15,363 nucleotides of DNA from an uncultured Clostridium sp. (GTDB lineage Bacteria > Bacillota > Clostridia > Lachnospirales > Lachnospiraceae): NCBI GenBank assembly GCA_900544905.1, contig UQXF01000084.1, positions 1 through 15,363 on the forward strand, given 5' to 3'. A model generated the notes under the pieces. That model made no database searches, had not been told where the DNA came from, and worked only from the letters and a program-made list of their open reading frames with translations. Shown piece after piece: positions 6,978 through 14,246 of this stretch (within the stretch, counting starts at the first letter, position 1; each line of letters starts with the position of its first letter). Made by a program: the position numbers and the translations under genes.

Positions 6978-8099
6978 ATGAAAGTAAGTGAACTGCTTGA
7001 AATATTGGATAAAAATTTTTTTACCGGTGTTCCAGATTCTCAGTTAAAAGAGTTATGTAACTATTTGATGGAAAAGAAAGGAATAGGGAAGAACCATATT
7101 ATTGCTGCAAATGAAGGTAATTGCGTCGGGTTGGCGGCCGGTCATTATCTGGCTACTGGAGAAATACCGGTTGTTTATATGCAAAATAGTGGTTTGGGCA
7201 ATATTGTAAATCCGTCTGCATCATTATTGCATCCAAAGGTGTATGGTATTCCGTGTATCTTTATTGTGGGGTGGCGGGGAGAACCAGGGGTACATGATGA
7301 ACCGCAACATGTCTATCAGGGTGAGATAACAGAAGCTTTGATTAGAGATTTAGATATGGATTATTGCATTCTTACAAGAGATACAACGAAGGAAGAGATT
7401 CAAAAAGCAATGGAACGATTTGACCAGTCTCTGGAACAGGGAAAAAGCGTTGCATTTATTGTAAAAAAGGCAGCTTTTGAAACAGAAAGTAAGGTTGATT
7501 ATCGAAATGACAATAGTTTAGTTCGCGAAGATGTAATTGAAAAAATTGTGAAGGTAGCAAAAGAGGATGTGATTGTATCTACAACCGGAAAAGCATCTAG
7601 AGAATTGTTTGAAGTAAGAGAGCGAAATATGCAGGGACATCAACGAGATTTTCTTACGGTTGGTTCTATGGGACATAGCTCTTCTATTGCATTGGGAATT
7701 GCGTTAAGTAAACCGAATACAAGAATTTGGTGTGTTGATGGTGATGGTGCAGTATTAATGCATTTAGGTGCAATGGCATTGCTCGGAACGAATAAACCAA
7801 AGAATATGGTACATATTGTTATCAATAATGAAGCGCATGAGACAGTGGGAGGAATGCCTACTGTTGCAGGCAATATAGATTTGATTCAAATTGCGAAAGG
7901 GTGTGGGTATCCGGTACAGATGCGGGTTAATAATGAGGATGAGTTATTAGAGACATTGGTAAAAGCTAAGGAAGGGAACGAACTGGCTTTTATTGAAGTA
8001 AAGTGTAATATATTATCCAGATTTGATTTGGGACGACCAACTACGACTGCCCAGGATAACCGTAAGAGATTTATGGAATATTTGAAACAATGTGATTAG
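6978..8099 (+). CDS. aepY: Phosphonopyruvate decarboxylase (thiamine diphosphate-dependent)
   Basis: This enzyme decarboxylates phosphonopyruvate to phosphonoacetaldehyde, the irreversible step that pulls the unfavourable PEP mutase reaction forward. At 373 residues it has the short single-chain length of this family. The N-terminus carries the typical FTGVPDSQLK. E46 in AANEGN is the cofactor-activating glutamate. The thiamine diphosphate motif is GDG (255-257), 25 residues, then NN (283-284), followed by EAHETVGG. It begins one base after the alcohol dehydrogenase stop, and its ribosome site GGAAGGGG lies inside the end of that gene, so the two are probably translationally coupled. This assignment is secure. 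Confidence 0.95.
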   Translation: MKVSELLEILDKNFFTGVPDSQLKELCNYLMEKKGIGKNHIIAANEGNCVGLAAGHYLATGEIPVVYMQNSGLGNIVNPSASLLHPKVYGIPCIFIVGWRGEPGVHDEPQHVYQGEITEALIRDLDMDYCILTRDTTKEEIQKAMERFDQSLEQGKSVAFIVKKAAFETESKVDYRNDNSLVREDVIEKIVKVAKEDVIVSTTGKASRELFEVRERNMQGHQRDFLTVGSMGHSSSIALGIALSKPNTRIWCVDGDGAVLMHLGAMALLGTNKPKNMVHIVINNEAHETVGGMPTVAGNIDLIQIAKGCGYPVQMRVNNEDELLETLVKAKEGNELAFIEVKCNILSRFDLGRPTTTAQDNRKRFMEYLKQCD

Positions 8100-8125
8100 A
8101 TAAATGAAAGGAAAATGCAATTACT

Positions 8126-8836
8126 ATGAAGGCGCTTATATTAAATTCCGGTATGGGGACAAGAATGGGAGAAGAGACAAGACAACATCCCAAATGTATG
8201 ACTAGACTAATAGGAGAAGAAACTATATTAAGCAGACAACTGGAACAACTTAACCGGGTTGGAATACGTGATGTTGTGATTACTACAGGTTACTGCAGTG
8301 ATATTTTAATGGAATATGGTAATTGTGTAGCAAATGGAATGAATCTTATTTATGTCAATAACGAAAAATACGATTCCACCAATTATATCTATTCTATTTA
8401 TAGAGCGAAACAGTATCTGGAAGATGACATCCTTTTGATGCATGGAGATTTGGTGTTCGATGATTCTGTATTGGTTGATGTTTTGAACTATGGAAAGAGC
8501 TGTATGATTGTTGACTCAACCTTGGAATTACCGGAAAAAGATTTTAAGGCTGTGGTTCTTAATCATAGAATCCAAAAGATAGGTGTTGATTATTTTGAAC
8601 ATGCTATTGCAGCCCAACCCTTGTATAAAATTTTAAAAACGGACTGGGAAGTCTGGTTAAGAGAGATAGTTTCCTTTTGTGAAAAAGAAGCTGTTAAATG
8701 TTATGCTGAGAATGCCTTTAACATGGTTTCTGAGAAATGTAGAATTGAGCCATTTGATATTAAGGGACGTGTTTGTGGAGAAATTGATACCATAGAAGAT
8801 AAAATGAAAATGATGGAATCTTTGATGAATGCATAG
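8126..8836 (+). CDS. LicC/PntC-like nucleotidyltransferase, probable phosphonate cytidylyltransferase
   Basis: This protein would join CTP to a small phosphonate (or phosphate) to give a CMP- or CDP-activated donor. The nucleotide-binding loop is LNSGMGTRMG (6-15) with K23 in the following HPK. D108 (MHGDLVFDD) and D221 (GEIDTIED) occupy the places of the two metal-binding aspartates of this fold. The overall layout, including YDSTNYIYSIYRA before the central strand, resembles choline-phosphate cytidylyltransferase LicC and the phosphonate cytidylyltransferase PntC. It closes the phosphonate gene run, 26 bases after the decarboxylase, and supplies the activated substrate that LicD enzymes need. 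The in-frame sequence after the TAG stop stays open for 37 codons (to 8950). Family is secure; 2-hydroxyethylphosphonate as substrate is inferred from the neighbours. A LicC-type choline role is less likely, as no choline transporter or kinase is seen. Confidence 0.87.
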   Translation: MKALILNSGMGTRMGEETRQHPKCMTRLIGEETILSRQLEQLNRVGIRDVVITTGYCSDILMEYGNCVANGMNLIYVNNEKYDSTNYIYSIYRAKQYLEDDILLMHGDLVFDDSVLVDVLNYGKSCMIVDSTLELPEKDFKAVVLNHRIQKIGVDYFEHAIAAQPLYKILKTDWEVWLREIVSFCEKEAVKCYAENAFNMVSEKCRIEPFDIKGRVCGEIDTIEDKMKMMESLMNA

Positions 8837-8863
8837 CTTGATATTGCTATAGCAGATTTTTTG

Positions 8864-8950
8864 ATGAATGAAAAGAGTAAAGTAAGTATTAACTGCAAGT
8901 TGACAAATAAGTATCTGAAGGATGATATGGCTCAGTATGAAAAGTTCTGA
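8864..8950 (+). other. Possible 28-residue ORF in the frame of the preceding nucleotidyltransferase
   Basis: After the TAG at 8834-8836 the same frame stays open to a TGA at 8948-8950. An ATG at 8864 would give a lysine-rich 28-residue peptide. There is no convincing ribosome site before it. It could be a decayed C-terminal extension of the nucleotidyltransferase, a remnant of another gene, or chance. Confidence 0.2.
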
Positions 8951-8960
8951 AGCAAGTCTG

Positions 8961-8991
8961 TTGAAAAATATCCATTTTTAATCAGTAATAT
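8961..8991 (+). promoter_or_regulatory. Possible promoter before the Maf/DUF115 gene
   Basis: TTGAAA (8961-8966) is followed 19 bases later by TAATAT (8986-8991); the spacer is 2 bases longer than ideal. A consensus TTGACA at 8900-8905 lacks a good -10 box at any usual distance. The 177-base gap and the drop in gene spacing here suggest a transcription unit boundary, but the exact promoter is uncertain. Confidence 0.3.
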
Positions 8992-9013
8992 TTTATGTTA
9001 GGAGAATTAACAT

Positions 9014-10726
9014 ATGACTAGAGAACAGATTTACAACACCAATATACAATTACAATATATCATCAACAAAATTATTAACGCCTGCAGGGTTCAAAATTAT
9101 GACGTTGTTGTGCGGAGCTTTACTACCCTGACAGGCAATCTGATGCCTGTTTTGGAAGCGGTATTTTCAGATATCTCTTATTATAATCAGGAGATAGAGA
9201 TTGTTAATCCCAATCAGATTAGCAATGCCTTGCAGGATATGCTGTTGGCACAGGAGAATAAGGATTATGTGCTATTGGCAGATTTATTGGAGCTAAGGCT
9301 GCTCCCGTTTTTGCAGTCCCTTCAGGAGGTAATTCGGAGCTATGACGGCTTGGGAACAGATTTGAACGTATGGACAAATAATCTGGCTGCTTTGGAGAAA
9401 CGGGATATCAGTTTGTGGAAACAAATTCAGTCGTACCATGAAGCATATGAAAAGGAAACGGCAGCTGGTACATGGCAGGGAAGGCATCATCTCGAGGCAA
9501 CCAATTCGGGTGCATTTACCATGGCAGGACAGGATGAAAAGGGTTCTTATTACTATCATAGCAATGTGAATCCGGAAACAGAGGCAGCAGTCTTTGCAGA
9601 TTATTATTATGATGAGGAAAGTGATTCCTATGTGATTTGGGGATTAGGGTTAGGATATCATATAAAGGAAATGTTCCGGCTGGATGACGGAATCCGCATA
9701 CAGGTATTTGAAAACGACTTAGATGTGATTTACCATTGTCTGATGGCAGTAGACTTGTCCAAACTGATTGCCAATAAGAGATTTTCATTAATTTATGACC
9801 CTGACTTTAAAAAGATTATATCCGCCCTGGATAATATAACAGAAAATTTAATTATCCATAGCCCTTCTCTGCGCCATATCAGGGATACAAGAATCAGGGA
9901 ACAGATGGAAATGTTTTTTATCCGTGACAGTGGCAAACGGAATGCAGCTATCCAGTTTGGGAGTAACAGCCGGGAAAACTTTAAGCATTATGATGGGTAT
10001 ATAGATGAATTAAAACCGGAATTTGAGGGAAAAGATGTCATTATAGTGGCAGCGGGACCGTCTCTTGATAAAAATGTAGAGCTATTGAAGAATAAAAAAC
10101 CAGGAATAATCATTCTGGCGGTGGAAACCGTGTTCCGCAAGCTGCTTAAGCTGGGAATAGATGTGAATTACATGATTGTTACAGATGCCAATAGCAGAAT
10201 ATACAGCCATCTTGCAGGCTTGGAGGAAGAACAGATTCCAATGCTTTATCTTGCAACTGCCTATAAGGGATATTCCATGAATTATTGCGGAAAGAAATAT
10301 CTGATTTGCCAGAATGGATATGACAGGGCGCAGGAGCTGGCAAAGCAGAAAGGCTGGCATCTTTACGAGACGGGCGGCTCGGTCAGCACCACCGCATTGG
10401 ATGTCTGCATTTATCTGGGCTGTAAATCAATTGCATTTATCGGATTGGATTTGGCATATACGGATAACCTTGCCCATGCCACAGACACTTCAAGAAGGGC
10501 AGTTTCAGAGACGGAGGAAATGAAGCAGGTTCCGGCTATTGGAGGCGGAACGGTTCCGGTAAGCAGATTATTTACAATATATAATAGATGGATTTCCAGC
10601 CGGGTGAAGAAGGCGGATGTAACAATGCCGGTAATTGATGCCACAGAGGGCGGGGCAATTGTGCCGGGACTTACGGTTATGGCATTGAAGGAATATATGG
10701 AGAAAATTGCAGGTAAATCAGAGTAA
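9014..10726 (+). CDS. Maf/DUF115 family protein (motility-associated, putative flagellin glycosyltransferase)
   Basis: The C-terminal half (about residues 325-520) is a DUF115 / 6-hydroxymethylpterin pyrophosphokinase MptE-like domain. Characterised Maf members attach nonulosonic acids such as pseudaminic or legionaminic acid to flagellin serines and threonines. Motifs are AAGPSL (346-351), an IVTDA strand, GGSVSTTA (454-461), IGLDLAYT and a late DATEGG. Residues 1-170 form a helical N-terminal region, followed by a segment around residues 170-270 with GLGLGYHI, common in Maf proteins. The ribosome site AGGAG (9000-9004) is 9 bases before the ATG. No flagellin or nonulosonic acid synthesis gene is in the window, so the acceptor and sugar are unknown. 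Sampled sequence is more GC-rich than in the phosphonate genes upstream. Confidence 0.85.
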   Translation: MTREQIYNTNIQLQYIINKIINACRVQNYDVVVRSFTTLTGNLMPVLEAVFSDISYYNQEIEIVNPNQISNALQDMLLAQENKDYVLLADLLELRLLPFLQSLQEVIRSYDGLGTDLNVWTNNLAALEKRDISLWKQIQSYHEAYEKETAAGTWQGRHHLEATNSGAFTMAGQDEKGSYYYHSNVNPETEAAVFADYYYDEESDSYVIWGLGLGYHIKEMFRLDDGIRIQVFENDLDVIYHCLMAVDLSKLIANKRFSLIYDPDFKKIISALDNITENLIIHSPSLRHIRDTRIREQMEMFFIRDSGKRNAAIQFGSNSRENFKHYDGYIDELKPEFEGKDVIIVAAGPSLDKNVELLKNKKPGIIILAVETVFRKLLKLGIDVNYMIVTDANSRIYSHLAGLEEEQIPMLYLATAYKGYSMNYCGKKYLICQNGYDRAQELAKQKGWHLYETGGSVSTTALDVCIYLGCKSIAFIGLDLAYTDNLAHATDTSRRAVSETEEMKQVPAIGGGTVPVSRLFTIYNRWISSRVKKADVTMPVIDATEGGAIVPGLTVMALKEYMEKIAGKSE

Positions 10727-10788
10727 TGGCATGGGGACAGTGAAAAATTGCAGCTTTCTTAGACATGGGTCTATAATTATGAAATCCC

Positions 10789-10817
10789 TTGAAAGAGTTG
10801 TTGGAATAGTGTATAGT
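10789..10817 (+). promoter_or_regulatory. Sigma-A-type promoter for the carboxyltransferase gene
   Basis: TTGAAA (10789-10794), a 17-base spacer and TATAGT (10812-10817) make a good promoter. Transcription would begin near 10824, ten bases before the AAGGAGG site at 10834-10840. This also argues against a start codon at 10822. Confidence 0.65.
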
Positions 10818-10848
10818 TGATTTGTCAACAAGTAAGGAGGTAAGAATT

Positions 10849-12393
10849 TTGGACTGGAATGAGGCAATTGAGGATTTAGAAGCCCGCCGTGCATTGGCAC
10901 GCTTAGGCGGGGGACAGGCTGCAATTGATAAACAGCATGAAAAGGGTAAATTAACTGCGAGAGAGCGTCTGGATATATTATTTGATGAGGGAACCTTTGT
11001 GGAAATCAATGATTTGGCGGAGTCGCGCATAGACGATTTCGGACTAGATAAGAAGCGTGTTCCCGGAGATGGAGTGGTTACCGGATATGGTAAGATTAAC
11101 GGAAGAACGGTGTTTGCTTCTTCGGAAGATTTTACGGTAATTGGGGGAAGCCTTGGAGAATATCACTCCCGGAAGATTGTCCATATTCAGGACATGGCTC
11201 TGAAAATGAAATGTCCTATCGTTACCATTAATGACAGCGGCGGAGCCAGAATTGAAGAGGGAATTGATTCCTTAAGCGGATATTCGGGAATATTTGAGCG
11301 CAATACCATTGCATCAGGAGTGATTCCGCAGATAGCGGTTATTTTGGGACCGTGTTCTGGTGGCGCCTGTTACTCCCCTGCTATTTGTGACTATATTTTT
11401 GTGGTGGATGAAACCAGCAAAATGTTTATTACCGGTCCCCAGGTGGTGAAGACGGTAATTGGAGAGGAATTGTCTGCCGAGGAGCTGGGCGGAGCCATGA
11501 CCCATGCCACCAAGTCCGGTGTGGCGCATTTCCTTTATAAAAGTGAAAAGAATTGTCTGGGCGGGGTAAGAGAGCTGCTTTCCTATCTTCCGGACAATAA
11601 CCAGTCACCCCTTCCGGTTAAGATTGGCAGAAGTGTTGACCAGTGCAAGAGCCTGGTAAACATCGTACCGGATAATAAGAAGAAAAGCTATGATGTCCAT
11701 GACGTGATTAATGCCATGATTGACCGTGACAGCTTTTTTGAAGTGCAGAAGCACTGGGCGCAGAATGCAGTGATTGGGTTTGGACGAATGGAGGGTAACA
11801 CAGTTGGTTTTGTCTGCAACCAGGCAAACTTTAAGGGTGGTTCCCTGGATATTGATTCCTCAGATAAAATAGCAAGATTTATCCGTTTTTGTGACTGTTT
11901 TAATATTCCGCTGGTTTCCCTGATTGATGTACCTGCATTTTTGCCGGGCTCGGAGCAGGAGCATAATGGAATTATCCGGCATGGTGCCAAGATTTTATAT
12001 GCGTATTCCGAGGCAACGGTGCCGAAGATTTCCCTGATTATGCGGAAAGCCTATGGTGGAGCATACATTGCAATGAATTCTAAGCATATGGGAGCTGATA
12101 TTGTATACGCATGGCCGATTGCAGAGATTGCAGTTATGGGTGCAGAGGGTGCCATTAATATTATCGGAAGAAAGCAGATTCAGGCGGCAGAGGCCCCGGA
12201 TGCAAAGAGAGCAGAGCTTATTGAGGAGTATGAGAATAAGTTTTTAAATCCGTATACTGCGGCAAAGCGTGGCTTTGTGGATGAGGTTATCCGTCCGGAT
12301 GAGACAAAGGCAAAGATTCTCACAGCCCTGGATGTGCTGAAGACAAAGCAGATTACACGGCCATATAAGAAGCATGGGAATATGCCGCTGTAG
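10849..12393 (+). CDS. Acyl-CoA carboxyltransferase subunit (methylmalonyl-/propionyl-CoA type)
   Basis: This is a full-length (514 residues) carboxyltransferase of the biotin-dependent family, moving a carboxyl group between biotin and an acyl-CoA such as propionyl-CoA, as in methylmalonyl-CoA decarboxylase alpha or propionyl-CoA carboxylase beta. The N-terminal half has NDSGGARI (128-135) and GPCSGGACYSP. The C-terminal half has KAYGGAY (400-406) and AEIAVMGAEGA. The paired glycine-rich loops form the two oxyanion holes. The start is TTG at 10849, set by AAGGAGG (10834-10840) at 8 bases; an in-frame TTG at 10822 lies before the ribosome site and near the predicted transcription start. The gene stands alone between its own promoter and a terminator. 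Biotin carboxylase, biotin carrier and membrane pump subunits are not in the window, so the exact complex is unclear. Confidence 0.93.
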   Translation: MDWNEAIEDLEARRALARLGGGQAAIDKQHEKGKLTARERLDILFDEGTFVEINDLAESRIDDFGLDKKRVPGDGVVTGYGKINGRTVFASSEDFTVIGGSLGEYHSRKIVHIQDMALKMKCPIVTINDSGGARIEEGIDSLSGYSGIFERNTIASGVIPQIAVILGPCSGGACYSPAICDYIFVVDETSKMFITGPQVVKTVIGEELSAEELGGAMTHATKSGVAHFLYKSEKNCLGGVRELLSYLPDNNQSPLPVKIGRSVDQCKSLVNIVPDNKKKSYDVHDVINAMIDRDSFFEVQKHWAQNAVIGFGRMEGNTVGFVCNQANFKGGSLDIDSSDKIARFIRFCDCFNIPLVSLIDVPAFLPGSEQEHNGIIRHGAKILYAYSEATVPKISLIMRKAYGGAYIAMNSKHMGADIVYAWPIAEIAVMGAEGAINIIGRKQIQAAEAPDAKRAELIEEYENKFLNPYTAAKRGFVDEVIRPDETKAKILTALDVLKTKQITRPYKKHGNMPL

Positions 12394-12416
12394 GCAGTAA
12401 ATATGGTTTATTCTAA

Positions 12417-12450
12417 GCCAGAGGTGTCAGAGTGCCGCCTCTGGTTTTTA
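12417..12450 (+). terminator. Intrinsic terminator after the carboxyltransferase gene
   Basis: A stem pairs 12418-12426 (CCAGAGGTG) with 12436-12444 (CGCCTCTGG) around a 9-base loop, with one G-U pair, and is followed by TTTTTATTGTTT. It sits 24 bases after the stop codon and ends the transcription unit. Confidence 0.85.
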
Positions 12451-12486
12451 TTGTTTGGTTAAAATTGGGAAAGCGCAATTAAAATA

Positions 12487-12515
12487 TTGTAAGAAGGCAG
12501 AATCTATATTATACT
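12487..12515 (+). promoter_or_regulatory. Sigma-A-type promoter for sppA
   Basis: TTGTAA (12487-12492), a 17-base spacer and TATACT (12510-12515) lie just after the preceding terminator. The predicted transcription start near 12522 falls before the ribosome site at 12536-12541 and excludes the ATG at 12523 as translation start. Confidence 0.6.
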
Positions 12516-12549
12516 TAAGAATATGAGTTTAAGAAAAGGAGAAGGAAAC

Positions 12550-13590
12550 ATGAGTAAGAAGCAGACAACATGGCTTATTGTGGCTGCCGCCATTTTTGTG
12601 GTGACAGGCGTGATTAGTGTGATAACAAATGCGATATCAGACAAGCTGGTTTCAAGTAATGAAGAAAAGGCATCCTCCGGTTTGGACAGCCTTATGAGCA
12701 GCCTGTATGGAGGGGATAACACATCTGCACTGGCAGATATGCCGGTGGCTCAGGATTTCATTGCGGTAGTACCGGTGGAAGGGACGATTCAGGCATCCTC
12801 TGACAGTTCCGGTCTTTATGGAACCAGTGCAGGTTATAATCATGATTTGTTAATGGAGTATATAAACAAACTGATTGACAACAATAGCAATAAGGGAATT
12901 ATTCTAAGAATGAATACGCCGGGTGGAACAGTCTATGAGGCGGATGAGCTTTATCTGAAGCTTAAAGAGTATAAGGAGAAAACAAACCGCCCAATCTGGG
13001 CATATATGGAGAATTCCTGCTGTTCAGGTGGCGTATACATTGCATCCGCTGCGGATGAGCAGTATGCAAACCGCATAACCACAACCGGTTCCATTGGTGT
13101 TATTATATCCAATTACGATATGTCAGGCTTATATGAAAAATTGGGGATTAAGGAAGACAATGTTGTCTCTGCCCAGAATAAGGATATGGGTAGTGCAGGG
13201 AAATCAATGACAAGTGAGCAGAGAGCCATTTACCAGTCTATTGTGGATGAGTATTATGAGCAGTTTGTAAGCATTGTGGCAGAGGGAAGAAATATGTCTG
13301 TGGCAGCTGTGAAAAAGCTTGCAGACGGACGCATCTATACAGCAAAACAGGCAGTGGAAAATGGGCTGATTGATGGTATTAAGGGTTCGGAGGAGTTTGA
13401 TGCCTATGTAAGGGAAAAAAGTGGAGTGGATACTTTTTATGAGCCAAAAAGTACGGGCGGTTATCTGTCAGCTTTAATGGGTTCGGTGGCATCTTCCAAA
13501 GAGAAATCGGAAGCAGAGGTACTTGTTGATTTGATGAACCAGTTAGGAAGCGGGGTGCCGATGTATTATGCAGAACCAATTGGAGAATAG
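12550..13590 (+). CDS. sppA: Signal peptide peptidase SppA, S49 family serine protease
   Basis: SppA is a membrane-anchored serine protease that degrades remnant signal peptides; in Bacillus subtilis it is also linked to resistance to lantibiotics. One N-terminal membrane segment spans about residues 7-28, with the protease domain outside. The S49 signatures are GIILRMNTPGGTVYEADELY and the nucleophile S159 in NSCCSGGVYIA. K211 in QNKDMGS is the likely general base. The 52-residue distance between S159 and K211 equals that of the Ser147-Lys199 dyad of B. subtilis SppA. Start chosen at 12550 because AAGGAG (12536-12541) lies 8 bases ahead; the in-frame ATG at 12523 is upstream of that site. 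The 3' end overlaps the next gene by 23 bases. Confidence 0.92.
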   Translation: MSKKQTTWLIVAAAIFVVTGVISVITNAISDKLVSSNEEKASSGLDSLMSSLYGGDNTSALADMPVAQDFIAVVPVEGTIQASSDSSGLYGTSAGYNHDLLMEYINKLIDNNSNKGIILRMNTPGGTVYEADELYLKLKEYKEKTNRPIWAYMENSCCSGGVYIASAADEQYANRITTTGSIGVIISNYDMSGLYEKLGIKEDNVVSAQNKDMGSAGKSMTSEQRAIYQSIVDEYYEQFVSIVAEGRNMSVAAVKKLADGRIYTAKQAVENGLIDGIKGSEEFDAYVREKSGVDTFYEPKSTGGYLSALMGSVASSKEKSEAEVLVDLMNQLGSGVPMYYAEPIGE

Positions 13591-14197
13591 GGTCTATGCC
13601 GGTTTTTTTGTAAGGCTGGTTGCATTTATAATTGACAGCATTATCGCAGCTTTGCTGGCTGGAATTGTGAAGCTTCCGTTTTCCCTTGCAGCTATGGGCG
13701 GGGTAGAATTTTTAAAAGCAAATTTTATCTTTGAATATTCATTCCTGGATGTTTTGGGATATATTGGTGTAGCAGCCTATTTCGTGCTGCTGACCTATTT
13801 TGCACATGCTACGCCGGGAAAAATGCTGATGCGTTTAGAGGTGGTGACCAAAAGCGGAGAGTGGACATTCTTAAATGTTTTATACCGTGAGACGGTGGGG
13901 CGTTTCCTGTCCTCCCTGTTATGCATTGGCTATCTGGCTGTGTTTGTGACAAAGGAAAAGCAGGGATTTCACGATATGCTCTGTGATACGTATGTGGTCT
14001 ATGCAAAAATGATGCCGTTGACAGTTTCCCCACAGTCTGTGGCAGCCCGGGCAGACGGAGGGGAGGACAGTTCAGGCACAATGTCTGACAGCAGCGGAGA
14101 AACGCCGGTTTATCATGGGGTACCTTCAAAATCCTATGACCACATGAATCCGGACTGCAGCAATTTAGAGAACCTGGAAAAGAAAGATTTTGAATAA
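13568..14197 (+). CDS. RDD family membrane protein
   Basis: RDD proteins are small multi-pass membrane proteins; some are implicated in ion or compatible-solute transport, but most have no assigned role. Membrane segments are at about residues 13-35, 59-80 and 112-128. The family pattern is present: R16 and D23 in the first segment (FVRLVAFIID), TPGKMLMRLEV (82-92) after the second, and a late QGFHDMLCDTYVVY. A hydrophilic tail of about 60 residues (150-209) is an addition to the core. The ATG at 13568 lies inside the end of sppA, a 23-base overlap that suggests translational coupling and a shared transcript. A function in envelope quality control with SppA is only a guess from position. Confidence 0.85.
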   Translation: MQNQLENRVYAGFFVRLVAFIIDSIIAALLAGIVKLPFSLAAMGGVEFLKANFIFEYSFLDVLGYIGVAAYFVLLTYFAHATPGKMLMRLEVVTKSGEWTFLNVLYRETVGRFLSSLLCIGYLAVFVTKEKQGFHDMLCDTYVVYAKMMPLTVSPQSVAARADGGEDSSGTMSDSSGETPVYHGVPSKSYDHMNPDCSNLENLEKKDFE

Positions 14198-14204
14198 AAT
14201 TTAT

Positions 14205-14246
14205 AATGCCGTCAATCCTATAAAAAAAGGATTGGGGGCATTTTTT
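14205..14246 (+). terminator. Intrinsic terminator after the sppA-RDD unit, overlapping the next reading frame
   Basis: The arms 14205-14218 and 14229-14242 pair over 14 positions with one mismatch and one G-U pair, around a 10-base A-rich loop, and are followed by T6 (14241-14246). It begins 7 bases after the RDD stop codon. The same bases would encode the first 19 residues of the downstream gene if that gene started at TTG 14190, which is why the later GTG is preferred. Confidence 0.8.

Noticed and set aside
753..8836. Search for an AEP aminotransferase, phosphonatase or C-P lyase gene in the cluster
   Set aside because: None found; the open frames on the minus strand are shadows of the real genes with no recognisable domains.
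8845..8862. Palindrome TGCTATAGCA followed by T6 after the nucleotidyltransferase gene
   Set aside because: The palindrome leaves only a 3-base stem once a 4-base loop is allowed, too weak for an intrinsic terminator.
10822..10848. Upstream TTG start at 10822 for the carboxyltransferase
   Set aside because: It lies before the AAGGAGG site and at the predicted transcription start; TTG 10849 is better placed.
12523..12549. Upstream ATG start at 12523 for sppA
   Set aside because: It precedes the AAGGAG ribosome site and falls at the predicted transcription start; ATG 12550 fits both.
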